Source of the DNA: Sphingobium boeckii
Lineage (GTDB): Bacteria; Pseudomonadota; Alphaproteobacteria; Sphingomonadales; Sphingomonadaceae
Assembly: GCF_014199215.1 (NCBI RefSeq)
Contig: NZ_JACIJC010000005.1
Location: forward strand, 496,001-560,000
Direction: 5' to 3'
Length of the DNA: 64,000 nucleotides
The translations under genes were made by a program, and so were the position numbers. The notes under the pieces are model-generated. The model saw only the letters and a list, made by a program, of their open reading frames with translations, searched no databases and was not told where the DNA came from. Positions 9,547-18,601 of the stretch are shown here, in pieces. Each line of letters starts with the position of its first letter. Position 1 is the first letter of the stretch.

Positions 9547-10265
9547 GCCCAGCCCCGCTCGTTCATCTCGCCTATCCATGGCGCGGAGCGAGCGAAAGAC
9601 TGATCCGGATCGGCGATGGCGGCCCCGCGATCTTGTTCATCGCGCCGCTGTTCGAAGAAGCCAATCGCATCCGCCATTTCATGATCGAGGCGATGCGCGG
9701 TGTGGCCGCAAAGGGATATGCCTGTTTTCTACCCGATCTGCCGGGCACACTGGAAAGCGCAACCCCGCTGGAAACGCTGGACTGGGATAACTGGACCGGC
9801 GCGATCGGCGCGGTTGTCGCTGCGATCGGCAAGCCTCGCCTGACCGCATCCTTTCGCACCGGCTGCCTGCTCGACGGCTGGGCACAATCCGATGCGCGCT
9901 GGCGTCTGGCGCCGCAGGACGGTGCGAGCGTGATGCGCGAGCTCATCCGCATCCGCATGGCAGCCAATCGGGAGAACAGCATCGTCACCACTATGGCGGA
10001 GATCGATGCCGAAGCGATGGACGGCGTTTTCGAAGTCGCCGGATACCGCCTCTCACCCAAACTGACCCGTGGACTGAAGGCGGCGCAGGTCGAACCGTCC
10101 GGAACAGTGCGCCTTGTGAGGCTTGAAAGCGATATCCAGCCGGCAGACCTGACAATCACCGCGCAGCCCTTGTGGCGGCGCAGCGAGCCGGATCATGATC
10201 CCGTTTTTTGTCAGTCTGTTATTGATGATATCTCATATTGGGCATCATTATGCGCCGCTGGCTGA
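9543..10265 (+). CDS. Degenerate alpha/beta-hydrolase-like protein (hydrolase 2 type of exosortase A loci)
   Basis: A 240-residue protein. The segment IAPLFEEANRIRHF resembles the oxyanion-loop region of the second exosortase A-associated hydrolase family, and APQDGASVMRELIRIRMA resembles a later conserved block. The usual nucleophile elbow (G-x-S-x-G) is absent; SFRTGCLLDG stands at its place. The start is GTG at 9543, overlapping the ACP stop. The paired hydrolase-1 gene follows and overlaps it. It may be a non-catalytic partner or act by a different mechanism. Family assignment rests on pattern memory and gene order only. Confidence 0.6.
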   Translation: MSPAPLVHLAYPWRGASERLIRIGDGGPAILFIAPLFEEANRIRHFMIEAMRGVAAKGYACFLPDLPGTLESATPLETLDWDNWTGAIGAVVAAIGKPRLTASFRTGCLLDGWAQSDARWRLAPQDGASVMRELIRIRMAANRENSIVTTMAEIDAEAMDGVFEVAGYRLSPKLTRGLKAAQVEPSGTVRLVRLESDIQPADLTITAQPLWRRSEPDHDPVFCQSVIDDISYWASLCAAG

Positions 10266-11050
10266 CGTTTCGCTGTTCTGGCGAGATGCTGGCCGCGACG
10301 CTTGACGATGCGCCGGGCAGCGCCGGGTTGCTGATCGTCTCGGGCGGCAATGAAGCCCGCAGCGGCGCGCATGGCGGCATGGCCCAGCTTGCCGCCGCCA
10401 TCGCCACGGCCGGCCATCCCGTGTTTCGCTACGATCGGCGCGGCGTGGGAGACAGCAGCGGCGTGAATGGTGGGTTCGAGACGGCTGGTGCGGATATCGC
10501 CGCCGCGATTGCTGCTTTTCGGGAGGCCGCGCCGCAATTGCACACGCTTGTCGCGTTCGGCAATTGCGACGCCGCCACCGCGCTGGCGCTGCTTGAAGAC
10601 CGGAGCCGGCTTGCCGCACTGGTTCTTGCCAACCCCTGGGTGATCGAAACGCCATCCGATCTGCCGCCGCCCGCCGCAATCCGCGCGCGCTATGCCCAAA
10701 AGCTGCGAGACCCAAGGGAATGGCTGCGTCTACTGGGTGGCGATGTCAATTTCAGGAAATTGATCAAAGGTTTGGGAAGGATTTCTGCGCCATCAAGCGA
10801 GAGTGACCTGGCCGAGCGACTACGCGCAGGCCTCACGGGCTATGCAGGCCGGATCGCGATCATCCTCGCGCGACGCGATGCGACGGCGCTCGCCTTCCAA
10901 CGAGAATGGAATCAGCCCGGTTTCGCAGCGCTTCGCAGCCGGTGTGAACTCACGCTGATCGAGAGCGCGTCGCATAGCTTCGCGCATCCCGCAGATCAGG
11001 CCTTGCTCCAGACGCGGTTGCTGTGCTCCTTGGCGAACGGCGCGGCCTAA
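10250..11050 (+). CDS. Hydrolase 1, exosortase A system-associated (alpha/beta hydrolase with Cys nucleophile)
   Basis: A 266-residue alpha/beta hydrolase. Strands lead into SGGNEARSGAHGG (oxyanion region), then FRYDRRGVGDS, then the nucleophile elbow FGNCDAAT with Cys near residue 106 where Ser is usual, and a late His in SASHSFAH. A cysteine at this position is, as I recall, normal for this exosortase-linked family. The ATG at 10250 is chosen, overlapping the previous gene by 16 bases; TTG at 10238 is possible. It ends tail to tail with trxB, the stops overlapping at 11047-11050. It probably acts as a thioesterase or transferase on the carrier-bound group. Confidence 0.82.
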   Translation: MRRWLTFRCSGEMLAATLDDAPGSAGLLIVSGGNEARSGAHGGMAQLAAAIATAGHPVFRYDRRGVGDSSGVNGGFETAGADIAAAIAAFREAAPQLHTLVAFGNCDAATALALLEDRSRLAALVLANPWVIETPSDLPPPAAIRARYAQKLRDPREWLRLLGGDVNFRKLIKGLGRISAPSSESDLAERLRAGLTGYAGRIAIILARRDATALAFQREWNQPGFAALRSRCELTLIESASHSFAHPADQALLQTRLLCSLANGAA

Positions 11051-12006
11051 GCCGCCACCATCTCGAAATCCGCCTCGGCCAGGAAGCGCTCGGCATCGAG
11101 CGCGGCCATGCAGCCCATGCCCGCCGCCGTTACCGCCTGGCGATAAATCTTGTCAGTGACGTCGCCTGCGGCAAAAACACCCGGAATATCGGTGTGCGAC
11201 GTGCCCTTGTCGACGACGAGATAGCCTTCATCCAGCGCCAATTTGCCTTCGAACAATTCCGTCGCCGGATGATGCCCGATCGCCACGAACGCACCGTCCG
11301 TCGCGATGTGCGAGGATTCGCCGGTCACGGTGTCACGCAGATCGACCCCGACCAGCCCCTCGGGATCCCCACCGCCGACAAAACGCTCGACCGCCTTGTT
11401 CCACAGCACCTTGATGTTGGGATGCGCATGGAGCCGGTCCTGCAGGATTTTCTCGGCGCGCAGGGAATCGCGGCGATGGATCAGCGTCACGTGATGGCTG
11501 TGATTGGTCAGGTAGAGCGCTTCCTCCACCGCAGTATTGCCGCCGCCGATCACGACGACCTTCTTGCCGCGATAGAAGAAACCGTCGCAGGTGGCGCACG
11601 CCGATACGCCCTTGCCCTGAAGCAGAACTTCGCTTTCCAGCCCCAGCCATTTGGCCTGAGCGCCCGTCGCGATGACCAGCGTATCGCAGACATAGACCGC
11701 ACCGCCATCGCCATGAAGCCGGAATGGCCGCTCGGAGAGATCGACGTCCACGATCTGGTCATAGACGAACTGGGTGCCGACATGCTCGGCCTGTGCCTGC
11801 ATCTCCTCCATCAGCCACGGCCCCTGGATCACATCGCGGAAACCGGGATAATTTTCGACATCGGTGGTGATGGTAAGCTGACCGCCGGGCTGCATACCCT
11901 GCACCACGATCGGCGCCATGCCGGCGCGCGCCGCATAAATGGCGGCGCTGAGGCCGGCGGGGCCGGAGCCGAGGATCAACATGCGGGTGCTGTGCGTGGC
12001 GGTCAT
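11047..12006 (-). CDS. trxB: Thioredoxin reductase (NADPH)
   Basis: A 319-residue flavoprotein reducing thioredoxin with NADPH. The FAD-binding motif GSGPAGLSAA is at about residues 13-22, the redox pair CATC at about 137-140, and the NADPH-binding motif GGGNTAVEEA at about 154-163. A late FAD motif, GVFAAGDVTD, completes the fold. Length and motif order match low-molecular-weight bacterial TrxB. The leader carries a strong hairpin at 12024-12063, between this gene and the upstream receptor gene on the same strand. Confidence 0.96.
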   Translation of the reverse strand: MTATHSTRMLILGSGPAGLSAAIYAARAGMAPIVVQGMQPGGQLTITTDVENYPGFRDVIQGPWLMEEMQAQAEHVGTQFVYDQIVDVDLSERPFRLHGDGGAVYVCDTLVIATGAQAKWLGLESEVLLQGKGVSACATCDGFFYRGKKVVVIGGGNTAVEEALYLTNHSHHVTLIHRRDSLRAEKILQDRLHAHPNIKVLWNKAVERFVGGGDPEGLVGVDLRDTVTGESSHIATDGAFVAIGHHPATELFEGKLALDEGYLVVDKGTSHTDIPGVFAAGDVTDKIYRQAVTAAGMGCMAALDAERFLAEADFEMVAA

Positions 12007-12023
12007 TGCGGTCCTGTTTCAAT

Positions 12024-12063
12024 GCAGGGGATGGAGACGCCAGATAGTGTCTCCACCCCCTGC
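12024..12063 (-). promoter_or_regulatory. 15-bp hairpin in the trxB leader
   Basis: Arms at 12024-12038 and 12049-12063 pair over 15 bp with one mismatch and a 10-base loop. On the transcribed minus strand it lies downstream of the TonB receptor stop and 17 bases upstream of the trxB ATG. No T-run follows, so it is not a canonical intrinsic terminator. It may be an attenuator, an mRNA-stability element or a terminator without a U tract. Confidence 0.5.
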
Positions 12064-12097
12064 TATGCAAGGTCCGAACTGGGATCGGACTGAGGGG

Positions 12098-14191
12098 TCA
12101 AAACCGGACGCTGGCCCCCACGCGAATATCGCGACCCGCCAGCGGCGCATAGTCCGCCAGAAACGACGCATGACGCCGCGCCTCAACGTCGAAGATATTG
12201 TTGGCCGCCAGCCGCAGGCTCAGCAGGCCACCCTTGCCCATCGGCTTCCATTCGATCCGCGCGTTGGCGAGCGTAAAGCCGGGCGTGGTGGTCTCGAACG
12301 CCGCCACCTTGTCCTGCTTCGTCGCATGTTCGACCTCGCCGCGCACGACCAGGCCGCCGGATTGATATTCAAGCCCGCCGAGCACGCGCAAGGGCGGGAT
12401 GAACGGTGCAGACCCCTGCCCCTCTATCTTCACGCGAACATAATCGATCAGGCCATCGGCGACGATCGCAGCGTCGCCGATATGCGCCAGCGTGATATTC
12501 GCCTCCGCTTCGAAGCCATATTGCTTGGCCCCAGCCGCCGCGAAGCCGTAAACGGGCAACCCATCCTCTTCATCGCCGGTGGGAGACTGATAGATGAAGT
12601 TCGTAAAGTCGTTGTAATAGGCTGAAATCTCGAACGAATATTCAAGCCCGCGGCCGCGCAACAGCACTTCGGCCCCATTGCTCTTTTCCTTGCCGAACAA
12701 GGGATTGCCAACCTCGAATGCCTGGGTCGCCAGATGCGGACCATTGGCGAACAGTTCTTCGGCCGTCGGCGCGCGTTCGGTGTGCGTCAGATTGAGGCCG
12801 AACTTCACATTGGGCGCGAACTCCAGCAGACCGCCCAGCGACCCGGTGAAGGTGGAGAAACTGCGCTCTGCATCGGGCGTGCCCAGCGCGTCGCTGGCGG
12901 TCGCGATCACATTGGTGTGTTCATAGCGTGCGCCAGCCTCAGCGCGGAAATGACCGAAATCGAAATTCTGGACGGTGAAGAGGCCGCCCTGCTCGGTGCT
13001 GGTCGGCGGCAGGAACGCCTCTTCGCCGATCACCTTGAAATCGCGGGTGAGATATTGTGCGCCGAATGCGCCGCTCCACGCACCCTTTTGCCGCTGGGAG
13101 AATTCGAGCCGCCCTTCCATGCCCTTGTTGAGGAACGTCGTGGCGATCTCGCCCGTGTCCTCGATTTCGAAATGGCGATAGTCGCCATAGCCTGCGCGAA
13201 AGCGGATCGCATCGAGAAAGCCGCTGGCCGGCGTGATCTCCGCACGCAGATCGGCGCGATATTGCTTCACGTCCAATGTGGGCGCTTCGGCTTCCACATC
13301 GGGATCAAGCGAAAAGCGGATCGGCACGCCATAGCGATTGTCCAGCCGCGAGACCGAAAAGCCGATGTTCCCGCCATCGCCGATATAGGCCGCGCCCAGC
13401 GCGACCTCGTGCGATTCGGAGGGTGTATTGGGCAATTTCCCCTTGAGATCGGCCAGTTCCTGTATCTCCGCGATCGGAGATGCCGCTGCTTCGGCCCGCA
13501 ATGGCTTGCTCAGCAGATAACCGCCGGTGCGCAGATCGTCCGTCTTCGTATAGCTGCCATCGGCATGGATCACGAAGCCGCCGCCCAGTGCGACATCGGC
13601 AGAGGCTGCACCGCGCCGTTCCTCGGCGGCACTGCCATAATCCGCATCCGCCTTCAGGCGAATTCCATTGGCGGGGACACTGCGCGGAATGCGGCCGTCG
13701 ATCACGCTCACCACGCCGCCAATCGCCGAGGATCCATAAAGGAGCGCGGTCGGGCCGCGCAGCACTTCGATCCGCTCCGCCGTGAGCGGATTGATCGCCA
13801 CCGCATGATCGACGCTTGATCCGGACGCATCGAAGCTCCCGATCCCGTCGATCAGCACGCGGATGCGATCGGCCTGGAGGCCGCGCAAGACGGGGCGTGA
13901 CGCCACCGGACCAAAGGATGTCGCGGATACACCGGGCAGGCTGGCCAGCGTATCGCCCAGATTGCTGCGCCGCGCCGCATCCAGATCGCCAGCGCTCAAG
14001 ACCGAGGTGCCGCCGAGCAGATCCTCGCGGCTGCGGTGCATCGCGGTGACCACGATCTCCACCGGATTGTCATCATGCGCCGGCAAAACCGTCTTGTCGG
14101 TTCCGGCATCGGCCGCATGATCGGATTGCGCGACAGCCGGTGCGGACGCCCCAGCGAGCAGAATGGCCATTAAAGTGAATTGAGATTTCAT
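12098..14191 (-). CDS. TonB-dependent outer membrane receptor, ZnuD-like (probable zinc uptake)
   Basis: A 697-residue TonB-dependent receptor. It has a signal peptide (ending SAPAVAQ), a plug domain (about 48-160, with NPLTAERIEVLRGPTALLYG and SAIGGVVSVID), then a 22-strand-type barrel ending in VGASVRF. The TERAPTAEELFANGPH segment and the C-terminal ASFLADYAPLAGRDIR resemble zinc receptors of the ZnuD class. The ATG at 14191 has AGGGA about 6 bases upstream, whereas the in-frame GTG at 14206 has none. An imperfect palindrome at 14223-14238 could be the binding site of a metal-responsive repressor. The metal is inferred from motif resemblance, not proven. Confidence 0.85.
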   Translation of the reverse strand: MKSQFTLMAILLAGASAPAVAQSDHAADAGTDKTVLPAHDDNPVEIVVTAMHRSREDLLGGTSVLSAGDLDAARRSNLGDTLASLPGVSATSFGPVASRPVLRGLQADRIRVLIDGIGSFDASGSSVDHAVAINPLTAERIEVLRGPTALLYGSSAIGGVVSVIDGRIPRSVPANGIRLKADADYGSAAEERRGAASADVALGGGFVIHADGSYTKTDDLRTGGYLLSKPLRAEAAASPIAEIQELADLKGKLPNTPSESHEVALGAAYIGDGGNIGFSVSRLDNRYGVPIRFSLDPDVEAEAPTLDVKQYRADLRAEITPASGFLDAIRFRAGYGDYRHFEIEDTGEIATTFLNKGMEGRLEFSQRQKGAWSGAFGAQYLTRDFKVIGEEAFLPPTSTEQGGLFTVQNFDFGHFRAEAGARYEHTNVIATASDALGTPDAERSFSTFTGSLGGLLEFAPNVKFGLNLTHTERAPTAEELFANGPHLATQAFEVGNPLFGKEKSNGAEVLLRGRGLEYSFEISAYYNDFTNFIYQSPTGDEEDGLPVYGFAAAGAKQYGFEAEANITLAHIGDAAIVADGLIDYVRVKIEGQGSAPFIPPLRVLGGLEYQSGGLVVRGEVEHATKQDKVAAFETTTPGFTLANARIEWKPMGKGGLLSLRLAANNIFDVEARRHASFLADYAPLAGRDIRVGASVRF

Positions 14192-14222
14192 GACGTTTCC
14201 CTTCACCGCGGCCTCTTAATGA

Positions 14223-14238
14223 GACTTTATATCATGTC
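14223..14238. promoter_or_regulatory. Imperfect 16-bp palindrome upstream of the ZnuD-like receptor
   Basis: GACTTTATATCATGTC on the plus strand matches its own reverse complement at 12 of 16 positions, in an AT-rich patch 32 bases upstream of the receptor ATG. The position suits a Zur- or Fur-type operator, but it does not match a Zur or Fur consensus that I can recall well. Confidence 0.3.
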
Positions 14239-14330
14239 AATATGCCATGGTGCGACGCGGGCGCTATCAGCCTGCCAAGCTGCACGGTGGATGAACGGAA
14301 GATAATAGGACGGGCCTGAGCCCCACTAGA

Positions 14331-14699
14331 TCAGGGCTGAACGGCGCGAACCGTAACCCCTTCATATTTTGCGTTTGCCGCGTCGAATACGGGCTGGATG
14401 GTAAAGGGTTCGCCGCTCAGCGAGGCACCATTGATTCCCGCGAGCTTGAACGTCCCCAGCTTCAATTCGGCGGGTGCCTTGCCATCCCGCTGTAATACCA
14501 CTGCATCGACGAACAATTCGTCATGCTTGGTGTAGAGGATATGGGGCGACAGCAGCATCGCGCATTTATTGTAGACCGCGGTGACACACAGCTTCCGATC
14601 AATCGCGATCCGGAAGATATCCGCATTCGATGCCTGTGGCTGGGACGGGTCCGCGCCATAGGCCGAACGCACGCTGAGGGTCTTGCGAACTTGCTGCAT
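14331..14699 (-). CDS. Hypothetical protein, small single-domain
   Basis: A 122-residue protein of unknown function, translated from ATG at 14699 (MQQVRKTLSV). There is no signal peptide or membrane helix. The central stretch (AIDRKLCVTAVYNKCAMLLS, then PHILYT and FVDAVVLQRDGK) vaguely recalls the beta-rich WYL ligand-binding domain without a DNA-binding part. That resemblance is weak. It lies between the PepSY protein and the ZnuD-like receptor on the same strand, 104 bases after the former. A plain GC-rich hairpin (14720-14744) precedes it. Confidence 0.7.
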   Translation of the reverse strand: MQQVRKTLSVRSAYGADPSQPQASNADIFRIAIDRKLCVTAVYNKCAMLLSPHILYTKHDELFVDAVVLQRDGKAPAELKLGTFKLAGINGASLSGEPFTIQPVFDAANAKYEGVTVRAVQP

Positions 14700-14803
14700 C
14701 GCAACAGGAATACCGGGGTCGCCCGCCACTGGCAAGGGCGGGCGCGCTCAAGCCAGGGAAAATCTGCGATTGAAAACGCTCTCGATTCCCTGATTGGGCC
14801 GCT

Positions 14804-16189
14804 TTATTCCTCCCGCACCGATCTTGGCCGCCGCAATTGCTGGACCATCAGGTCGATCAAGAACACCGCTATCAGCGAGAGGCCGAGCAGCGGCATCACC
14901 ACGCCCGCGATGATGAGGAGGGCGATCGCCCCTTTCATCCGCACGTCCGATATCGACGGCGGCGCGCCCAGGCGACCCGCCGGTCGCCGTTTCCACCACA
15001 TGATCACGCCGCTCACCACAAGCAGCACAATACCGATGCAGGGGATGAGCATGAGTATCTGATTGGCGCGGCCGAAATAATTGCCCATGTGAAGCTGAAC
15101 GCCAAGCTCGATCGCCTTGGCGGCCCAGCCATAATCGGCATAGCGGATCTCGCGGATCAGATGGCCCGAATAGCGATCGAAATAGAGCGTGCGCTGGCCC
15201 TGCGGCTGATCGGGATAGGTATAAGCGGTATAGACGCCCTCCGGCCCCGCGGGCAGAAACAGACGATAGCCGCTGGCCAGCCTGTGATCCGCCGCCGCTT
15301 GCACGATATCATCAATGCCAGAGACGGCGGCTTCGTCCTGCATCGCCGGCATCAACCCGTGCCCCGGATGATCCGCATGAGTGGCATCGGAGACTGGCAT
15401 GGGCGCATCCTCCAGCGTCCAGGGCGCTTCGCGGAGCGCCGCCTTCATCGGTACGCTCTTGGGCGCGCCATAGCCGCGGGTCGAAGCGGGATAGCCGATG
15501 TCCGCGGCCGCGGTAACCTGCTTGAGCAGATCGCCCTGCACGCCCGCCCAGGGCAGGCCGGTGAGGATCAGGAATGCGATCAGCGCCACGGTCCAGACCC
15601 CGACGGAAGCATGAAGATCCCGCCAGAACAGACGGCCCTTGGCCCACAAACGTGGATAAAGGAGCCCCGCCGGTCCCTTGCGGCTGCGCGGCCACCACAG
15701 ATACAGGCCGGTGGCGATGAGCACCAGCGCCCAGCACGCCGCCAATTCCACAATCCGGTCGCCGATCGTGCCGATGGTCAAAGATCCGTGCATGTCGTCG
15801 GCAAACCCGACCAATGTTCGCTCATAGACATAAGACCCGAGCACCCGCGCGTCGCCCGGATCGACAGCAATTCGCAGCGCCTCGCCCGCATCGGGCGTGA
15901 CGAACACCGTCGCGGCGCGATCCGGCGTTGCGGGCAGATCGATGCGCGTCGCAGCCCCTGGATGCGCCGCCAGCGCCGCGCGGATCATATCGGACACCGG
16001 CGTGGGCGCGGCGCGCGGAATTACGAAGCGCAGTTCCGGACTGAGCGCATCGTTGATCTCCTCATTGAACAGATAGATCGCGCCCGTCACGCTGAGGATC
16101 ACCAGAAAGGGCGCCACGATCAGCCCGGCATAGAAATGCCACCGCCAGATCGCGCGATAAGTTTTCGACAGGGATGGGACGGTTGCCAT
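14804..16189 (-). CDS. PepSY-associated TM helix protein (PiuB-like, metal/siderophore uptake related)
   Basis: A 461-residue inner-membrane protein. The first membrane helix lies at about residues 15-40 (YAGLIVAPFLVILSVTGAIY), PepSY-like periplasmic segments lie between helices, a helix pair follows near 135-220, and the last helices run from about 365 to 450. This is the layout of the PepSY-TM family often coupled with siderophore receptors, where it is proposed to reduce or release imported iron. It starts 14 bases after the stop of the siderophore-type receptor, indicating an operon. Histidines in HADHPGHG may bind metal. Confidence 0.87.
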   Translation of the reverse strand: MATVPSLSKTYRAIWRWHFYAGLIVAPFLVILSVTGAIYLFNEEINDALSPELRFVIPRAAPTPVSDMIRAALAAHPGAATRIDLPATPDRAATVFVTPDAGEALRIAVDPGDARVLGSYVYERTLVGFADDMHGSLTIGTIGDRIVELAACWALVLIATGLYLWWPRSRKGPAGLLYPRLWAKGRLFWRDLHASVGVWTVALIAFLILTGLPWAGVQGDLLKQVTAAADIGYPASTRGYGAPKSVPMKAALREAPWTLEDAPMPVSDATHADHPGHGLMPAMQDEAAVSGIDDIVQAAADHRLASGYRLFLPAGPEGVYTAYTYPDQPQGQRTLYFDRYSGHLIREIRYADYGWAAKAIELGVQLHMGNYFGRANQILMLIPCIGIVLLVVSGVIMWWKRRPAGRLGAPPSISDVRMKGAIALLIIAGVVMPLLGLSLIAVFLIDLMVQQLRRPRSVREE

Positions 16190-16203
16190 GATCGCTGGTC
16201 CGA

Positions 16204-18405
16204 TCAGAAGTGCGTGGAGAGCGAGAGTTCGGCGCTGCGGGGCGCGCCGATATAGATGTTCGTGCTCGGATATCCCGAATATTCGCCGTAAAAGGCATCG
16301 GTCAGATTACGGCCGCGCAACATCACCACCGCCTTCGGGGTCAGTCGCCATGCGATCGAGGCGTCGAATGTTGTATGGCCCCGCACGAAATAGTTATTGG
16401 CGGTATCGGTGTAGAAGCCAGTCGCATGGCGCACGAAGGCGCCCAGCGTGATCGGCAGCGCCGCGAAGCCGTATAGCGCCGTGCCGTTGAGCGTGGTGGA
16501 CGGCGTGTTGATCGGCCGGTTGCCGGAGCGATCGACGCGGACGCCGGCGATCAATTCGCTCAACTGATCATATTGCGCATCGACATGGGAAATACCGCCC
16601 GAAAGCGAAAGCCGCGGGGTCACGGCGGCCCCGATGCTGAGTTCAACGCCCTGCGACGATTGTTCGCCGCCCTGGATCGCTTGGGACGGATTATTGGGAT
16701 CGCGCGTCAATATGTTCTTCTGTTCGATCCGATAGGCCGCCCCCGTCAGGGTCAGTCGCTTGTCAAAGGCCGAGGCCTTGAAACCGGCTTCATAGGAATG
16801 CCCCTTGGTCAGCCGGTAGCTGGTATTGACGATGGATTGCAGCAGGATCGACGAGACCGGGGTCACTGCAGTGGTATATTGGGCATAAAGCGTCAGCCCC
16901 GGCGTGACATCATAGGTCGTGCCCATGCGCCAGGAAAAGGGCTGATAGGTGGGCGCGCCGCGCGTGACCACGCCACCCGCATTCAGATTGGTGATCAAGC
17001 GCGTCAGATCGATATGATCATAGCGCGCGCCCCCCACGATCAGCCAGCGCGGCGTGATGTTCAGCGCATCCTCGGCAAAGATTGAAGCGGTCTTGAGCCG
17101 TGAGTCATAGATGACATTGGTGGTGGTATAGGCGCTGTTCCCCGTCGGAAAGAGGCCGACCGTCGGATTGAACGGATCCACTGCGGCGACCGCACCCACC
17201 GGGCTTTGCTGCCGCGGATTGATGAAGTCCGTGTCATTATATTCGCCGCCCAGGCTGAAACGGTTGCGTAGCCCGCTGATCACGCTGTCATTGGCGATCA
17301 CGAGCCGCTCATTCCAGAATCGATGATCATGATAGATGCGCTGGACCGAGCGGGCGAAGCTGCCTTCGGGAAAAGCGGCCGTCGGGGCGACGAAATTCTG
17401 GTCCCCGCTCAAAACGAAATCACGTTTTGCCCGATACCAGGTAAAATCATTGGTAACCGACCAGCCGCCGCCCATGGCATAGTCGATCCGCGCGCGCAGC
17501 GTGGTTTCGTGCGCACCGGAATATGCTCCTTCGGGATTGTAATTGCTGTGTCTCAGCGCCTTGTCGATCACCAGGCTGTTGGTCGCGTTTTGCAGCGCGC
17601 CGCTGGGGTTGCGGGCCACTGCCGCGGAGACCAAAGGTACGCCCTGATAGGATGAGTCATAGCGGTCGTCATAATGATCGACCGCGAGCAGGATCGACAC
17701 GGTGGATGCAGGCTTGAACAACAGGCTGGCCGTCAGCCCCGCAGACCGGGTCTCATTGTCATCGACATCATAAAGGCTGTCCGAATGCAGATAGCTTGCG
17801 TCGGCGCGGAGCGCGACGGTGTCCGAGAGCTTGAGGTTCACACCGCCGGCGGCGGTCAGCGTGTTGAAACTGCCATAAGCCAGCCGCCCATCCAGATGAT
17901 CACCCTCCAGGCTCGGCTTGCGCGTCACCTTGTTGATCACGCCCGCCAATGCGCCTTCGCCGTAAAGCACCGATGCCGGCCCCTTGATCACTTCGATCCG
18001 GTCGAAATGCCAGGTGTTGGTGTCCCGCTGCACCACGGTCGATGTGGATATGCGCACGCCATCCTGCAGGATCGAGACCGCCCCGCCCGAAAATCCCCGC
18101 AGCGAAACAACCGCGGGATTGCCCGGCACATTGCCGGAGACCGCGCCGACCACCGCGTTGAATGCCTCGCGGGCCGTCCGCAGCCCCTGGATCTGCAGAT
18201 CTGCCTGAGTCAGTGTTTCGACGGTCGCCGGTGTCTCGCGGATGGTCAGGGCGAGGCGGCTGCCCGTCTGCGTCCTGGTGTCGAGCTTGAGCTGATCGCG
18301 CTGCGCAGTGACGATGATGGCATCGGCATCCCCGTCTTCGGCCGCGACCGGCGTTGCAATGATGAGTGCAGACATGGCCGTCGTGGCCAGAGCAATTTTG
18401 AACAT
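16204..18405 (-). CDS. TonB-dependent siderophore-type receptor
   Basis: A 733-residue receptor. The signal peptide is MFKIALATTAMSALIIATPVAA. The plug (about 45-160) includes SLRGFSGGAVSILQDGVR and FDRIEVIKGPASVLYGEG, typical of catecholate/hydroxamate receptors. The barrel ends in ELSLSTHF. The ATG at 18405 has AAGGGA about 5 bases upstream; the in-frame extension to 18585 lacks a signal-like start. Downstream is the PepSY protein, upstream the DUF2946 protein, so the three probably form one metal-uptake unit. The ligand is unknown. Confidence 0.9.
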   Translation of the reverse strand: MFKIALATTAMSALIIATPVAAEDGDADAIIVTAQRDQLKLDTRTQTGSRLALTIRETPATVETLTQADLQIQGLRTAREAFNAVVGAVSGNVPGNPAVVSLRGFSGGAVSILQDGVRISTSTVVQRDTNTWHFDRIEVIKGPASVLYGEGALAGVINKVTRKPSLEGDHLDGRLAYGSFNTLTAAGGVNLKLSDTVALRADASYLHSDSLYDVDDNETRSAGLTASLLFKPASTVSILLAVDHYDDRYDSSYQGVPLVSAAVARNPSGALQNATNSLVIDKALRHSNYNPEGAYSGAHETTLRARIDYAMGGGWSVTNDFTWYRAKRDFVLSGDQNFVAPTAAFPEGSFARSVQRIYHDHRFWNERLVIANDSVISGLRNRFSLGGEYNDTDFINPRQQSPVGAVAAVDPFNPTVGLFPTGNSAYTTTNVIYDSRLKTASIFAEDALNITPRWLIVGGARYDHIDLTRLITNLNAGGVVTRGAPTYQPFSWRMGTTYDVTPGLTLYAQYTTAVTPVSSILLQSIVNTSYRLTKGHSYEAGFKASAFDKRLTLTGAAYRIEQKNILTRDPNNPSQAIQGGEQSSQGVELSIGAAVTPRLSLSGGISHVDAQYDQLSELIAGVRVDRSGNRPINTPSTTLNGTALYGFAALPITLGAFVRHATGFYTDTANNYFVRGHTTFDASIAWRLTPKAVVMLRGRNLTDAFYGEYSGYPSTNIYIGAPRSAELSLSTHF

Positions 18406-18601
18406 GGCATTCCCTTTGGATGGGCGCGCCGTCGCGCCCGGATCATCGGGCGACGGCGAAGACTGGCGATAGGGGTGAGCGATCATGCGGATGGCGGCGA
18501 TGAAGGCGCCGCCATCCGCAATCGCGGGCGTGGAGAAGATCTGATCCGGCGTGGCGCGACACCAGGCGATGCGCGTCAGCGGCAACCAGCGCCGCGGCGG
18601 A

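Noticed and set aside
14720-14744. GC-rich 8-bp hairpin downstream of the PepSY gene as terminator
   Set aside because: A perfect stem is present, but there is no T run in either direction and the position is midway to the next gene, so termination is not supported.
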